NCBI GenBank assembly: GCA_951813525.2 | Contig: CATOTJ020000003.1 | Coordinates: 434,001-498,000, forward strand | Source of the DNA: Thermohalobaculum sp951813525 | GTDB taxonomy: Bacteria > Pseudomonadota > Alphaproteobacteria > Rhodobacterales > Rhodobacteraceae | Direction of reading: 5' to 3' | Length of the DNA: 64,000 nucleotides | In this document: in pieces, positions 1 to 8,300 of the stretch | Numbering within the stretch: the stretch's first letter is position 1 | Layout of the letters: the number at the start of each line of letters is the position of its first letter | The notes under the pieces: model-generated | What the model saw: only the letters and a program-made list of their open reading frames with translations | Databases searched by the model: none | What the model was told of the DNA's origin: nothing | Made by a program: the position numbers and the translations under genes

Positions 1-318
1 CGCGAACAGATGATAAGGTTCCATAAAATTCTGAAACAGGACCTTCCAGTTCGTGTCCCAAACCTCGTCCACCCGAAAGAGCGACTGGTAACTGGAAAGT
101 TTGTAGTTCGCGAACCGCTCGGCAAGCGGCGCGAGACGGGGCGCAAGTGGCGCAGCCCCCGCATCGAGATTGGCGTAAACCCAACCTTCCCATTCCTCGA
201 CGGCAAACTGCGGCAGACGGCAGGCCTGTTTCTCGAAATCGTCCGGCATGTGCGCGGCGCCGATGAGCTGTCCGTCCAGATTGTATGTCCACGCATGATA
301 GGGGCAGGTGATCTTGCC
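1..318 (-). pseudogene. Rieske ring-hydroxylating oxygenase alpha subunit, fragment
   Basis: Translation of the minus strand gives a clear internal piece of a Rieske non-haem iron oxygenase. It has the second half of the [2Fe-2S] motif (CPYHAW, then TYNLDG) and, near the window edge, the start of the mononuclear iron region (NFMEPYHL). The first Rieske half (CxH) and the whole N-terminus are missing because the IS21 element begins at about 319; the far flank of the IS does not supply them. The C-terminal part lies beyond position 1. The family hydroxylates or demethylates aromatic or quaternary-amine substrates with a reductase partner; the substrate cannot be told. With no N-terminus the copy should be inactive. 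Confidence 0.85.
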
Positions 319-374
319 TGTCAATCGGCATCCAAACGTGACCCCAGATCGGCGTTCAAAAGTGACCCCCCTGG
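319..374. repeat. IS21 left end with internal direct repeats
   Basis: Two related 22-23 bp units, at 324-345 and 348-370, share ATCGGC followed by CAAA and GTGACCCC. They are probably the multiple transposase-binding repeats seen at IS21 ends. The same unit occurs inverted at the other end. Confidence 0.7.
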
Positions 375-440
375 TGCTGAGCAGGCCGGGTCGCGTGGAG
401 ACCTCATTTATCAGAGCGCGGCCCGGCCTGCGCGGTTGAA

Positions 441-1169
441 TTAGGCGCGGTTCTTGAAGCGCCAGCTTTCGTTACCGGTCTCAACGATCTCGCAATGATG
501 TGTGAGGCGATCGAGGAGTGCGGTGGTCATCTTCGCGTCGCCGAAGACGGTTGGCCATTCTCCGAATGCCAGGTTCGTTGTGACAATGACTGATGTGCAC
601 TCATAGAGTTTGCTGATCAGGTGGAACAGCAGCTGACCACCGGTCTGAGCGAATGGCAGATAGCCAAGCTCGTCCAGAATTAGGAAGTCGAGGCGTGATA
701 TCAACTCAGCTGTCCGTCCCTGGCGCTCGGCCCGCGCTTCGGCATCGAGTTTGTTCACCAGATCGACGACATTGAAGAAGCGCCCGCGGCGGCCCTGGCG
801 GATGCAGGCTCGAGCGATACTGACGGAGAGATGGGTTTTGCCTGTGCCGGTTCCGCCGATGAGCACGAGATTGCGCTGATGGTCGAGGAAGTCGCCGGTG
901 GCGAGGTCACGGATCAAGGTTTCGTTGACCTCGGCCGCTTCGAAGTCGAATTCCTCCAGCTCCTTGGCCAGTGGCAGTTTCGCGATGGTCATCTGGTATT
1001 TGATTGAGCGCGCCAGCTTCTCGGAGATCTCGGCTGTCAGCAGATCGCCGATAATCTGTTGTGGTTCGTGCTGGCGCTTGATCGCAGCCGTGATGATCTC
1101 GTCGTAAGCTGTCCGCATGCCGTAGAGCTTCAGTTGGCCCATGGCGTCCAGCACCTGTGTTCGTTCCAT
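441..1169 (-). CDS. istB: IS21 family helper ATPase IstB
   Basis: A 242-residue AAA+ (DnaC/DnaA-like) ATPase that assists the IstA transposase in target-DNA selection and strand transfer. Walker A GGTGTGKT lies at residues 105-112 and Walker B LDELG at about 165-169, with the conserved IS21 tail around TTALLDRLTHHCEIVETG. Length is normal. The start ATG at 1169 is preceded by a good ribosome-binding site (GAGGAG). It lies downstream of istA on the same strand and, unusually, the istA frame runs on through its first half. No internal damage is visible, so the protein should be functional. Confidence 0.95.
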   Translation of the reverse strand: MERTQVLDAMGQLKLYGMRTAYDEIITAAIKRQHEPQQIIGDLLTAEISEKLARSIKYQMTIAKLPLAKELEEFDFEAAEVNETLIRDLATGDFLDHQRNLVLIGGTGTGKTHLSVSIARACIRQGRRGRFFNVVDLVNKLDAEARAERQGRTAELISRLDFLILDELGYLPFAQTGGQLLFHLISKLYECTSVIVTTNLAFGEWPTVFGDAKMTTALLDRLTHHCEIVETGNESWRFKNRA

Positions 1170-2667
1170 TCGTTGTTCTCCTCAGGCTGTCATACCGGTC
1201 ACAATTGGCGGCTGGCTCGCAGGTCAGCCGCAATGCATCCGGTGTTGTGATTGTCAGGGGTGGTGGCGGTTCGCGGCGACGGGCGAGAATGTTCAGGACC
1301 ACGCTTGCGGAAGGGACATTCTGTGACAGGGCTTCTGCACAGGCCGCTTCCACCGCCTCCAGCCCATCGGAGAGGATCGCGCCTAGAACCTCGACCATCT
1401 GGCGATCACCACCGGGCTGACGCTCCAGTTTACGCTGCACACGGCGTAACGACGGCGGCAGCTCCCACTCCTTGAACGGCGCTCCGTTGCGCAGGGCGCC
1501 AGGTTTGCGCATCAGCACCGGAATGTAATGTAGCGGGTCATAGATCGCGTTATCGCGCCCAAAAACACGGGTATGGCTGCCGACGATCTGCCCGTCTTGC
1601 CAGCATTCCAGGCGATCGGCATAGGCGCGGATCTCGACAGGTCGACCAACGGCCCGGGCATTTACCGAGTACTTGTTCTTGTCGAACCGTACGAGGCAGG
1701 TTTTGGAAACCGATGCAGGGACTGCATGAAAGCCGTCGAAGGAGCCGACATATGGGATCAAACTCGGCTGCTCTTCTTCGAACACCTCCCAGACCGTCTT
1801 GCCTGGAATGTCGGGGTGTTTGTTTGCCTTCGCATACACCAGGCACCGATCTGCCAACCAGGCATTCAGCTCTGCAAAGGATTTGAACCTCGGGCGCGGC
1901 ACGAAGAAGCGTCTGCGCAGCACGCCAACCTGGTTCTCTACTTGCCCCTTCTCCCAGCCCGAGGCCGGGCTACAGGCAACGGGGTCAACCAGATAATGAC
2001 CGCACATCTGCTGAAAGCGGCGGTTGTAAGCCCGACCCTTCCCGACGAAGATCGCGTCCACCGCCGTCTTCATATTGTCGTAGATCCCGCGCGCACAAGC
2101 GCCGCCAAAGAACGCAAACGCCTTGTCGTGCGCATCGAACACCATCTCTTGGGTCTCGCGGGGATACGCGCGCACATACGGCATTCGGCTGAAGCTGAGG
2201 CGAACATGAGCGACTTTGACAGTCACTGTCACACCGTCCAGAATCACGACCTCATGGCTCCAGTCGAACTGGTAAGCTTCGCCCGGATCAAAGCTCAAGG
2301 GAACAAACGCGCTCGCCGATGCTGCCTGCGTTCTCTTTGACCAGTTGGATGCGTATCGCCGAACCGCATCATAGCCGCCGCCGTAACCATGGTTGCGCAA
2401 CTCTTCGTAGATCCGGATCAGTGTAAGGCGTTCCCGCCTCGGCTGCTTGGCATTTGCGGCCAGCATCTCGTCAAGTTCTGATCGCCATGGATCAATCTTC
2501 GGGCGAGGCTGTGTCGTGCGGTCATAGCTGAATTCGGTTGCGCCTGAACGCAGGACCTTGCGGACCGTATTCCTGGAAACCCGAAGCTCTCTGCAGATCT
2601 GCTTGATCGACTTGCCGTGAACAAAATGCGCCTGCCTGATCTTTGCGATCGTTTCCACAACCAACAT
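907..2667 (-). CDS. istA: IS21 family transposase IstA (C-terminal readthrough)
   Basis: DDE transposase of the IS21 family. An N-terminal helix-turn-helix is seen at residues 1-45 (KQICRELRVSRNTVRKVLR). The RNase H-like catalytic core has Asp-135 (QFDWS), Asp-197 (YDNMK) and Glu-239 or Glu-244 (WEKGQVEN). Recognisable homology ends near PDALRLT...RYDSLR, where members normally stop just before istB. Here the frame stays open for about 85 more residues of Arg/His-rich sequence that is only the out-of-frame reading of istB. The natural stop has probably been lost by substitution or indel; whether activity suffers is unknown. Confidence 0.9.
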   Translation of the reverse strand: MLVVETIAKIRQAHFVHGKSIKQICRELRVSRNTVRKVLRSGATEFSYDRTTQPRPKIDPWRSELDEMLAANAKQPRRERLTLIRIYEELRNHGYGGGYDAVRRYASNWSKRTQAASASAFVPLSFDPGEAYQFDWSHEVVILDGVTVTVKVAHVRLSFSRMPYVRAYPRETQEMVFDAHDKAFAFFGGACARGIYDNMKTAVDAIFVGKGRAYNRRFQQMCGHYLVDPVACSPASGWEKGQVENQVGVLRRRFFVPRPRFKSFAELNAWLADRCLVYAKANKHPDIPGKTVWEVFEEEQPSLIPYVGSFDGFHAVPASVSKTCLVRFDKNKYSVNARAVGRPVEIRAYADRLECWQDGQIVGSHTRVFGRDNAIYDPLHYIPVLMRKPGALRNGAPFKEWELPPSLRRVQRKLERQPGGDRQMVEVLGAILSDGLEAVEAACAEALSQNVPSASVVLNILARRREPPPPLTITTPDALRLTCEPAANCDRYDSLRRTTNGTNTGAGRHGPTEALRHADSLRRDHHGCDQAPARTTTDYRRSADSRDLREAGALNQIPDDHRETATGQGAGGIRLRSGRGQRNLDP

Positions 2668-2716
2668 CCCCTGATCGCTCCCTCACTCTTTTGAGGAAGC
2701 TTCTCGTACGAATTGT

Positions 2717-2769
2717 CAGGGGGGTCACTTTTGGGCGCCGATTACCCCAACAAGGGGGTCAATCTTGCA
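2717..2769. repeat. IS21 right end
   Basis: Read on the minus strand this end begins TGCAAGATTGACCCCC and contains one copy of ATCGGCGCCCAAAAGTGACC, matching the inner repeat of the left end. Confidence 0.65.
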
Positions 2770-3282
2770 TGCCGATCCACAATCCAGGCTGTTACCGAAG
2801 GTGACGATGGCGCAGGCACTCCGACAGGCTTTGCCACCTGCCTTCTGGCCCTCGCCGCCGAAGGGCATTTCGGAATGCGAGCCAGCCGGGGCGATCCGGT
2901 CCAACTCCTTGGCATTTTCCAGAAACACTTTACGCAGCCTGCGTCGCTCCTCGCTCGTCGTTGCTTGCTTGATCTCGTTTATAATTCTCGTTCGATCAGC
3001 AAGTAGCCCTAGCCTTATCATACCCGTCAAGCCGATCTCGCTCTCGCGCAACCGCCGCCCACTCGTGAGATTGTCGACAGCATCGTTTGAAAAAAGCGGT
3101 GTCGGCTGCGGAAAGGTCGGTGCCTCGAATTGGTGGTCATTCAGTTCAGGAAATGACCAGTAAGGACCAAATATGTTGAGCCTGTTACTGACGTTATCAG
3201 CAGCCTCTGATCCGCCAAGACCAATCGTCGACACAATGAGTACGATTCCGAAACTTCGTGTAAACACATTCGCCCTCCTCAC
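2725..3282 (-). pseudogene. exported protein of unknown function, 3' end replaced by IS21
   Basis: Third gene of a minus-strand operon of exported proteins. Residues 1-27 form a signal peptide (FGIVLIVSTIGLGGSEA). The rest is polar, with an Arg/Lys/Glu-rich helical stretch (TSEERRRLRKVFLENAKEL) and a Cys-rich end (KACRSACA, LDCGSACK). Native sequence stops at about 2770, where the IS21 end begins; the final 15 or so residues and the stop at 2725 are IS-encoded, so the true C-terminus is lost. Its GTG/ATG region overlaps the upstream gene by 4 bases, which indicates translational coupling. No family was recognised. It may form a secreted complex with the two genes before it. Confidence 0.6.
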
Positions 3283-4292
3283 TCGTTAGACCTGATATCG
3301 ACGATCAGAAAATTCGTCAGGTCGGGACGCTCCTCTTCGCGCGGTCGAAGCGCGAAATCGGCAAATATGAACAACCCGCTATCGAGAGGGCTGCTGAGGA
3401 CGATGGTCGATCCGATAAGATGGGCGAAGTGGCCGACCGGTCTGAGACTTTTCCGGATCGAGCTTGGCAACTCTGTAAGTCGTTGAACGGGTTGGATCGC
3501 CGACCCTTCCAACAAGGCTGTAACATCATCAGCGCGGCCATCACGGATTGCCGATCGAAGTTCGTTCAGCCGTGCCCAATACGGTGGATCCTGACTCAAC
3601 GAAGCGAGCGTCGAGCCGAAGAGTTGTAACCGCGCCAAGACGATCTCCTGTTCGCTCGGGAAGTCCCAGTCGGGCGCGTCGCTAGAATGCGGAGGGAATT
3701 TCTCACGGAAACGGGCAATCGTCTTTCGGTGGTTCCTGATCAGCCCAGCCACAATGGGTTGCCCGGCAGTACGCAGCCAGGCGGGAACGCCGTGGAGGTC
3801 GCTGGAGCCGCGCAATGCCTCGCCGGTAACCGGCGCAACCCGAACGAGCCGGGGTCGGCTCCGCTCGAAGCGCCAAAGTGTCATCAGCCAGACATCGGTG
3901 ACCGGATGATAGAATCCGACGAGAGGTGTTTCACTTTTTGCATGACCAATGTCGATGACGGTCCCCTGGAAGAAGTAAGTCCAAAGTCGCCTCGCTTGAT
4001 CATCGCCACGTGGTACAACCGCACGAAATGCATTGGCTTCATCAGGCGTGAGTAAATCCAGCGGATATCGAGCATCAACGGAAGCATCGATCCTCAGAGC
4101 CGCCGCGGCAGAGAGTAGAAGATCGAGCCGCGCGTTTCCCTGGCCACGGCGTAAGAGTTCATCTGTAGCGGGACCGCCTTCGAGCAATCTGACAGAGTTA
4201 ATGTCGAAGCCTGTGGAGAACCTGTCTTCGGCTTGGGCGGGTGACAAAGCCGCGATCAGGGCGACGACGCTCAGATTTGTTATTGCTCTCAT
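3279..4292 (-). CDS. exported protein of unknown function
   Basis: Middle gene of the three-gene operon 5257-2770. The ATG at 4292 gives a clean signal peptide (MRAITNLSVVALIAALSPAQA, cleavage near AQA-ED); a GTG at 4313, in frame and 6 bases after the upstream stop, is an alternative start. The mature part of about 317 residues contains hydrophobic strands and a segment (TPLVGFYHPVTDVWLMTLW) that may pack against another protein or membrane, but no catalytic motif or known family was recognised. It overlaps the next gene by 4 bases. Codon use looks less GC-rich than the backbone, consistent with the accessory nature of this block. Confidence 0.7.
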   Translation of the reverse strand: MRAITNLSVVALIAALSPAQAEDRFSTGFDINSVRLLEGGPATDELLRRGQGNARLDLLLSAAAALRIDASVDARYPLDLLTPDEANAFRAVVPRGDDQARRLWTYFFQGTVIDIGHAKSETPLVGFYHPVTDVWLMTLWRFERSRPRLVRVAPVTGEALRGSSDLHGVPAWLRTAGQPIVAGLIRNHRKTIARFREKFPPHSSDAPDWDFPSEQEIVLARLQLFGSTLASLSQDPPYWARLNELRSAIRDGRADDVTALLEGSAIQPVQRLTELPSSIRKSLRPVGHFAHLIGSTIVLSSPLDSGLFIFADFALRPREEERPDLTNFLIVDIRSNE

Positions 4293-4318
4293 AAAGTTGT
4301 CACTTTCGATCACCGACG

Positions 4319-5257
4319 CTATTCGTCCGACTGCATTTCCAACGCTGTAATAAATGTCATCGTGTCATAGGCGCCTACATTGAGCCGGATGCGACTTCCA
4401 TCGGCGGCCAGCAAGATGAACTCGCTGTGCCCATCGAAGCTTTCGAAGCGCGCTCCAACAACCTTGGTTGGCAAGTCGCTGGTCGCCATCAAACGGGCAA
4501 AGTTTCCACGGGCGTTCAGCCAAGATTCTGTACTCGACTCTTCCGGTTTGAAGAGTGTCGGAGACAAAAGCATGCTGACCGTTTCTGCGTCACGCGCGGC
4601 AAGTGCACGTAGAAATCGCTCAGCAGAAAGTCTTGCGAGACGAACAGGATCGCCCGCAGCCGACCGACGTAACTCGAAAATCTCTGGGCTAAGGAGATAA
4701 CTCCGACGCAACGCTTCGGCGCCCGGCAACACTGCGGCTTGGACATTCGTGAGCGAGGGCGTGAGCAAGCCCCAGAGGATCTTTCGTTCCTGGTTGACCC
4801 GAGCAACTTCCAGTTCGGCCCGTAGCTCTGGTCCGATCACGAGAGAGCTGCTGCCGATAAAAGCATCTATATCGAAGTCGAAGCGGAGAACCTCGGCGGA
4901 GATGACTGGATTGACAAACACCTGGCCCGGTGAAGCCACGTTATCTCTGGTAGCAATTTGGCCCGACAGCACAGCCACGATCAGGTTTTCGGATGAAGCC
5001 GCCAGATAAACCGTGGAGTCTCTAACGGCGCTGAATTCGAGAGAGAAGAAAGCCAGCGAGCCGTCTTCATCGATTCGGGCGAGTAAACCAGTTTCGGTGA
5101 CAGTCCGTGCGATTTCGGAGGTCGCTATTTCTTCGCCAGTGTCCGTTCGCTGAATGATTGCATGCTGCGCCAATGAAACATCATTGAAGGCAATAAGCAG
5201 CGCCGATGATAAAGCAATCATCAGTGCTCGCTTTGGAACCCTACTATTGCTGAACAA
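4319..5257 (-). CDS. exported protein of unknown function
   Basis: First gene of the exported-protein operon, reading away from the LuxR regulator at 5394. The TTG start at 5257 gives an N-terminus with a basic region (RVPKR) and a hydrophobic core (ALMIALSSALLIAF) ending near SLAQ, a good signal peptide; ATG at 5221 is an alternative. The mature protein looks beta-rich in its first half (SLAFFSLEFSAVRDSTVYL) and helical later (LSAERFLRALAARDAETVSMLLSP), and is highly acidic at the end. No family was recognised. Only 5 bases separate it from the next gene, so the three genes are probably co-transcribed. Confidence 0.7.
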   Translation of the reverse strand: MFSNSRVPKRALMIALSSALLIAFNDVSLAQHAIIQRTDTGEEIATSEIARTVTETGLLARIDEDGSLAFFSLEFSAVRDSTVYLAASSENLIVAVLSGQIATRDNVASPGQVFVNPVISAEVLRFDFDIDAFIGSSSLVIGPELRAELEVARVNQERKILWGLLTPSLTNVQAAVLPGAEALRRSYLLSPEIFELRRSAAGDPVRLARLSAERFLRALAARDAETVSMLLSPTLFKPEESSTESWLNARGNFARLMATSDLPTKVVGARFESFDGHSEFILLAADGSRIRLNVGAYDTMTFITALEMQSDE

Positions 5258-5393
5258 CCAGTGGATGGTGCAGCTCCTCGAGATTCTAAATCTGTATCAA
5301 CCAGAGGAGCGCTTTGTCGTACGCGCTCTGGGCATGATCCGCATTCTTTGGTAGATTTAACAGGATGGTCCATACACCAACTGGTGGATACTG

Positions 5394-6218
5394 GTGGAGT
5401 TTCGAGAGGTCACAGACGCCGATTGCCTTCGGATACAAGAGGGTATGTTGGCCATGGAAGGTGCGGATTCCCTAGAGGATACCGCGATGGCCCTTGTGAA
5501 CACTGCGATGGACTTGGTTGATTGTGATCACGGAGGATACACTGAAGTCGATGTACATTTCGGGCGTACGCGGTTCTTTTCCAGCGAGCCTGAGATCGCC
5601 GATTGGATGCAACGCAAATCAGAACTTTGGCATCACTTCATGCCTGTGCACCCGGTCCTGAAGCACCGGACCGAGAACCCCGATGTTACTATCGTCCGGT
5701 TGTCAGATGTCACCGATCTGTCCAGCTTCTACAAAAGCGGGCTCTACAACGAACTTTTTCGCGAAGTTGAAACCGATCACCAATTGGCAGTTCATCTCGG
5801 TTTTGATCCAAAGAACGCGCTTATGAGTAGAGCGTTACCTCTTACGCTTGGGGTGCCGCTTAATCGCAGCGGTATGGATTTCTCGGACCGAGACCTCCAA
5901 GTCTTGTCTCTGATGCAGAAACTGGCCCGCCCAATTCTGCGGCGCAAACGCGCAATTCACCAGTTCCGCTTGTTGGATGCTGCAGAGTTGTCACCTGAGC
6001 TTGGCCGAAGTTTCGTTCGATTGGGTCTTAGCCCTCGCCAAGCAGAGGTCGCTTTCTGGATGCTTAAGGGCAAAAGTAACACCGACATCGGTGTGATCTT
6101 AGAAGTTAAGCCACAAACTGTGCGCCAGCACTCGATCGAGATATATAGCCGCCTGGGTCTTGACGGTAGGCTGGCCTTGCAACGCGCGGTGTTTCGAACG
6201 GTAGCGGGGTTGGATTAA
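5394..6218 (+). CDS. LuxR-type HTH transcriptional regulator
   Basis: A 274-residue regulator with a C-terminal LuxR/FixJ-type DNA-binding domain (about 208-270: LGLSPRQAEVAFWMLKGKSN, then the recognition helix in KPQTVRQHSIEIYSRLG). The N-terminal 190 residues resemble a small-ligand sensor domain (GAF/autoinducer-like size) but lack the Trp/Tyr/Asp-Pro signature of AHL receptors. GTG start at 5394, with GGTGGA about 6 bases upstream. It is divergent from the exported-protein operon with a 136-bp shared intergenic region containing the CACCA/TGGTG inverted repeat at 5375-5386, so it may control that operon (inference). Confidence 0.8.
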   Translation: MEFREVTDADCLRIQEGMLAMEGADSLEDTAMALVNTAMDLVDCDHGGYTEVDVHFGRTRFFSSEPEIADWMQRKSELWHHFMPVHPVLKHRTENPDVTIVRLSDVTDLSSFYKSGLYNELFREVETDHQLAVHLGFDPKNALMSRALPLTLGVPLNRSGMDFSDRDLQVLSLMQKLARPILRRKRAIHQFRLLDAAELSPELGRSFVRLGLSPRQAEVAFWMLKGKSNTDIGVILEVKPQTVRQHSIEIYSRLGLDGRLALQRAVFRTVAGLD

Positions 6219-6644
6219 CCGCTCTAATCCAAACTTGCTCCTCAGATCGGCCACCAATCTAAACTAGATGGACCCGTCGTGGAACCGCGCCGCTCCTTTG
6301 ACCGCCTATCGCGTTGTAGGGGAGGGATTACACAGCGTCCCTGAGCATCCCGGAGCTTCGAACAGAGTCTGTGCGCAGTGCCCTGACAAGCGGTCGTGAG
6401 GTCAAGTAGTTCGCCGCTAACCTGCGCGTTGGAGGTCGAAGCAGCATTCTCTCTGTCAGCGAGAACGGCGAATGGCGGCTTTCCACTTGGCGAGCTGAGT
6501 CTGTCGCGCATGCATCGAACTTCCGCAATCCGCCATTCCTGCTGCGATCAATGTACTAGGCCATTTTTTCGTGGGAATGAATGTGGGAACGAAAATCTCG
6601 CCCAGTGATAAATCATTGATATAAAAAATCATTTTTTGAATTCA
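6219..6644. other. non-coding junction next to tRNA-Ser, possible relic integration site
   Basis: About 425 bp without a convincing gene. Close to the tRNA 3' end are two near-identical 11-bp direct repeats, GTGGGAATGAA (6571-6581) and GTGGGAACGAA (6583-6593), followed by an AT-rich stretch (6608-6640). Paired repeats of this kind beside a tRNA 3' end resemble arm-type binding sites of tyrosine recombinases. No integrase gene is present in the window. Confidence 0.4.
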
Positions 6645-6734
6645 TGGCGGAGAGAGCGGGATTCGAACCCGCGATAGAGTTACCCCTATACACGCTTTCC
6701 AAGCGTGCGCCTTCGACCGCTCGGCCACCTCTCC
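6645..6734 (-). tRNA. tRNA-Ser(GGA)
   Basis: A 90-base class II tRNA read on the minus strand: GGAGAGG acceptor, D-loop GGCCGAGCGGTC, anticodon loop CTTGGAAAG with anticodon GGA, a long variable arm, T-arm GGGTTCGAATCCC, and an encoded CCA end at 6645-6647. The serine identity follows from the long variable arm and the anticodon. Confidence 0.97.
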
Positions 6735-6786
6735 ATGAGGGCGGAACCTAGTCTCAGGTCACAGCGCGTGCAAGGCGAAAGCGGGC

Positions 6787-7239
6787 CTATTGATTGGCAA
6801 ATCTTGGATGCAGTTGATGCCACTTATAGGCGCGGCCATCGGGGAAGATGGCGAGCCAGGCAACGATCCCGTCCGCGTCGGGGTCCGGCAGTGCATATGC
6901 AGCAGCGCCGCCCGCCTCCAGCGCATTGCCGATCATGGCGGCATCGAAACATTCGAACCAACCAGGAGCGGTCAGGGGCTCGGCGCCGTCTCCGGTGCTC
7001 TGTTCAGTTGAAATCGCTGACAGGGTTTCCGGGCTCAGCTTCAGGCAGGCCCGCAATTTCAGGGGCGAACTTGTGGCATTGATGCCCTGCCACTCGGCAA
7101 CCGGATAGGTGCGCTCCCCAATCACCAGGGGTTGCTGGGCCAATTCGCGATAGAATGCATAGGTCTGGAAATACCATAGCCCAGCCGTGAATATCGCCAA
7201 TCCAACAAAGAATCCGATGATCAGCTTCTTACCGGACAT
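6787..7239 (-). CDS. DUF6446-like membrane-anchored protein
   Basis: 150 residues with a single N-terminal transmembrane segment (KLIIGFFVGLAIFTAGLWYFQTY cut here to its core, residues 4-26) and a periplasmic domain with two Cys (RACLKL, FECFD) and a conserved-looking C-terminus (LPDPDADGIVAWLAIFPDGR). It lies 12 bp downstream of glyQ and is co-oriented. From memory, a DUF6446 protein of this shape sits between glyQ and glyS in Rhodobacterales; the assignment rests on position and shape. Function unknown. Confidence 0.7.
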   Translation of the reverse strand: MSGKKLIIGFFVGLAIFTAGLWYFQTYAFYRELAQQPLVIGERTYPVAEWQGINATSSPLKLRACLKLSPETLSAISTEQSTGDGAEPLTAPGWFECFDAAMIGNALEAGGAAAYALPDPDADGIVAWLAIFPDGRAYKWHQLHPRFANQ

Positions 7240-7251
7240 CGCGGCGCCCCA

Positions 7252-8166
7252 TCAGGCCGCCCGGCCCGCGTCGGTTTCAAGGAAGGCGTCGGCACAGGCT
7301 TTGGCCAGTGCCCGCACCCGCCCGATATAGGCCTGGCGCTCGGTGACCGAGATCACACCGCGTGCGTCCAGCAGGTTGAAGATGTGACTGGCCTTTATGC
7401 ACTGATCATAGGCGGGATGCGCCATCACGATCTCGCGCCCGGTCTTCGGATCAAGGGCGGGCTGGTCCAAAATCGACCGACACTCGGCCTCGGCATCTTC
7501 GAAATGCTTCAACAGGGCCTCCGTGTTGGCAACATCAAAGTTCCAACGCGAGTACTCCCGCTCGGTCTGACGAAAGACATCGCCATAGCTGAGCGGGATT
7601 GGTGCATCGGGCGCGTTGAACGGCATGTCCATGACATGATCGATCCCCAGCACATACATTGCCAGCCGCTCCAACCCATAGGTCAGTTCGCCTGACACCG
7701 GGTGACAATCGTGTCCGCCGACCTGTTGGAAATAGGTGAACTGGCTCACCTCCATCCCGTCGCACCAAACCTCCCATCCCAGGCCCCAGGCGCCCAGGGT
7801 CGGGCTTTCCCAATCATCCTCGACAAACCGGATGTCGTGCAGGACCATGTCGATGCCGATCGCTGCCAGAGACCCCAGATAGAGGTCCTGCAGATCGGGC
7901 GGCGAAGGTTTGATCAGCACCTGATACTGGTAATAGTGCTGCAACCGGTTCGGATTGTCGCCATAACGCCCGTCAGTCGGCCTTCGCGACGGCTGGACAT
8001 AGGCCGCCGCCCAGGGGTTCGGGCCCAAAGCCCGCAAGGTGGTGGCCGGGTGAAATGTGCCTGCGCCAACCTCCATGTCATAGGGCTGCATGATGGCGCA
8101 TCCCTTCGCCGCCCAGTAATCGCTTAAGCGCAACAGGATTTCCTGAAAGGATCGGGGCTGGGTCAT
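7252..8166 (-). CDS. glyQ: glycine--tRNA ligase alpha subunit
   Basis: The 304-residue catalytic alpha subunit of the tetrameric (alpha2beta2) bacterial glycyl-tRNA synthetase, which charges tRNA-Gly. It shows family motifs throughout: SFQEILLRLSDYWAAKGCAI at the start, MEVGAGTFHPATTLRALGP (class II motif 2 region), EVSQFTYFQQVGG, and GELTYGLERLAMYV. Length is normal. The beta subunit gene glyS, usually nearby in this group, is absent downstream, where a DUF6446-like gene, tRNA-Ser and the accessory block follow. GlyQ needs GlyS, so that gene must lie elsewhere in the genome. Confidence 0.97.
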   Translation of the reverse strand: MTQPRSFQEILLRLSDYWAAKGCAIMQPYDMEVGAGTFHPATTLRALGPNPWAAAYVQPSRRPTDGRYGDNPNRLQHYYQYQVLIKPSPPDLQDLYLGSLAAIGIDMVLHDIRFVEDDWESPTLGAWGLGWEVWCDGMEVSQFTYFQQVGGHDCHPVSGELTYGLERLAMYVLGIDHVMDMPFNAPDAPIPLSYGDVFRQTEREYSRWNFDVANTEALLKHFEDAEAECRSILDQPALDPKTGREIVMAHPAYDQCIKASHIFNLLDARGVISVTERQAYIGRVRALAKACADAFLETDAGRAA

Positions 8167-8300
8167 GGCTCTCTCCCGCGGGTCGGCGCCTCTCTATGCG
8201 GTGCCTTGTCAGGCGTCAATCCGCCCGCTGTCTTTACTGCCCCCGCGCGCCGGTGCATGAAGGGGAAAGACGACGGTAGGACACAATGACGGGGAACACG

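Larger units (their letters stand above)
319..2769. mobile_element. IS21-family insertion sequence
   Basis: A complete IS21-type element of about 2.45 kb: istA and istB on the minus strand, flanked by ends built from repeated motifs of the type ATCGGC..CAAAAGTGACCCCC, as is typical of the family. The element can be drawn as TG...CA with 4 bp (TGCC) at 315-318 and 2770-2773 as a possible target duplication. However, the two flanks belong to unrelated genes (a Rieske oxygenase and an exported protein), so this is not a simple insertion into one gene. Exact ends are uncertain by a few bases. Confidence 0.85.

Noticed and set aside
2713..3163. Plus-strand ORFs at the IS right flank
   Set aside because: They are antisense to the truncated exported protein, which has a proper signal peptide and is coupled to its neighbour.
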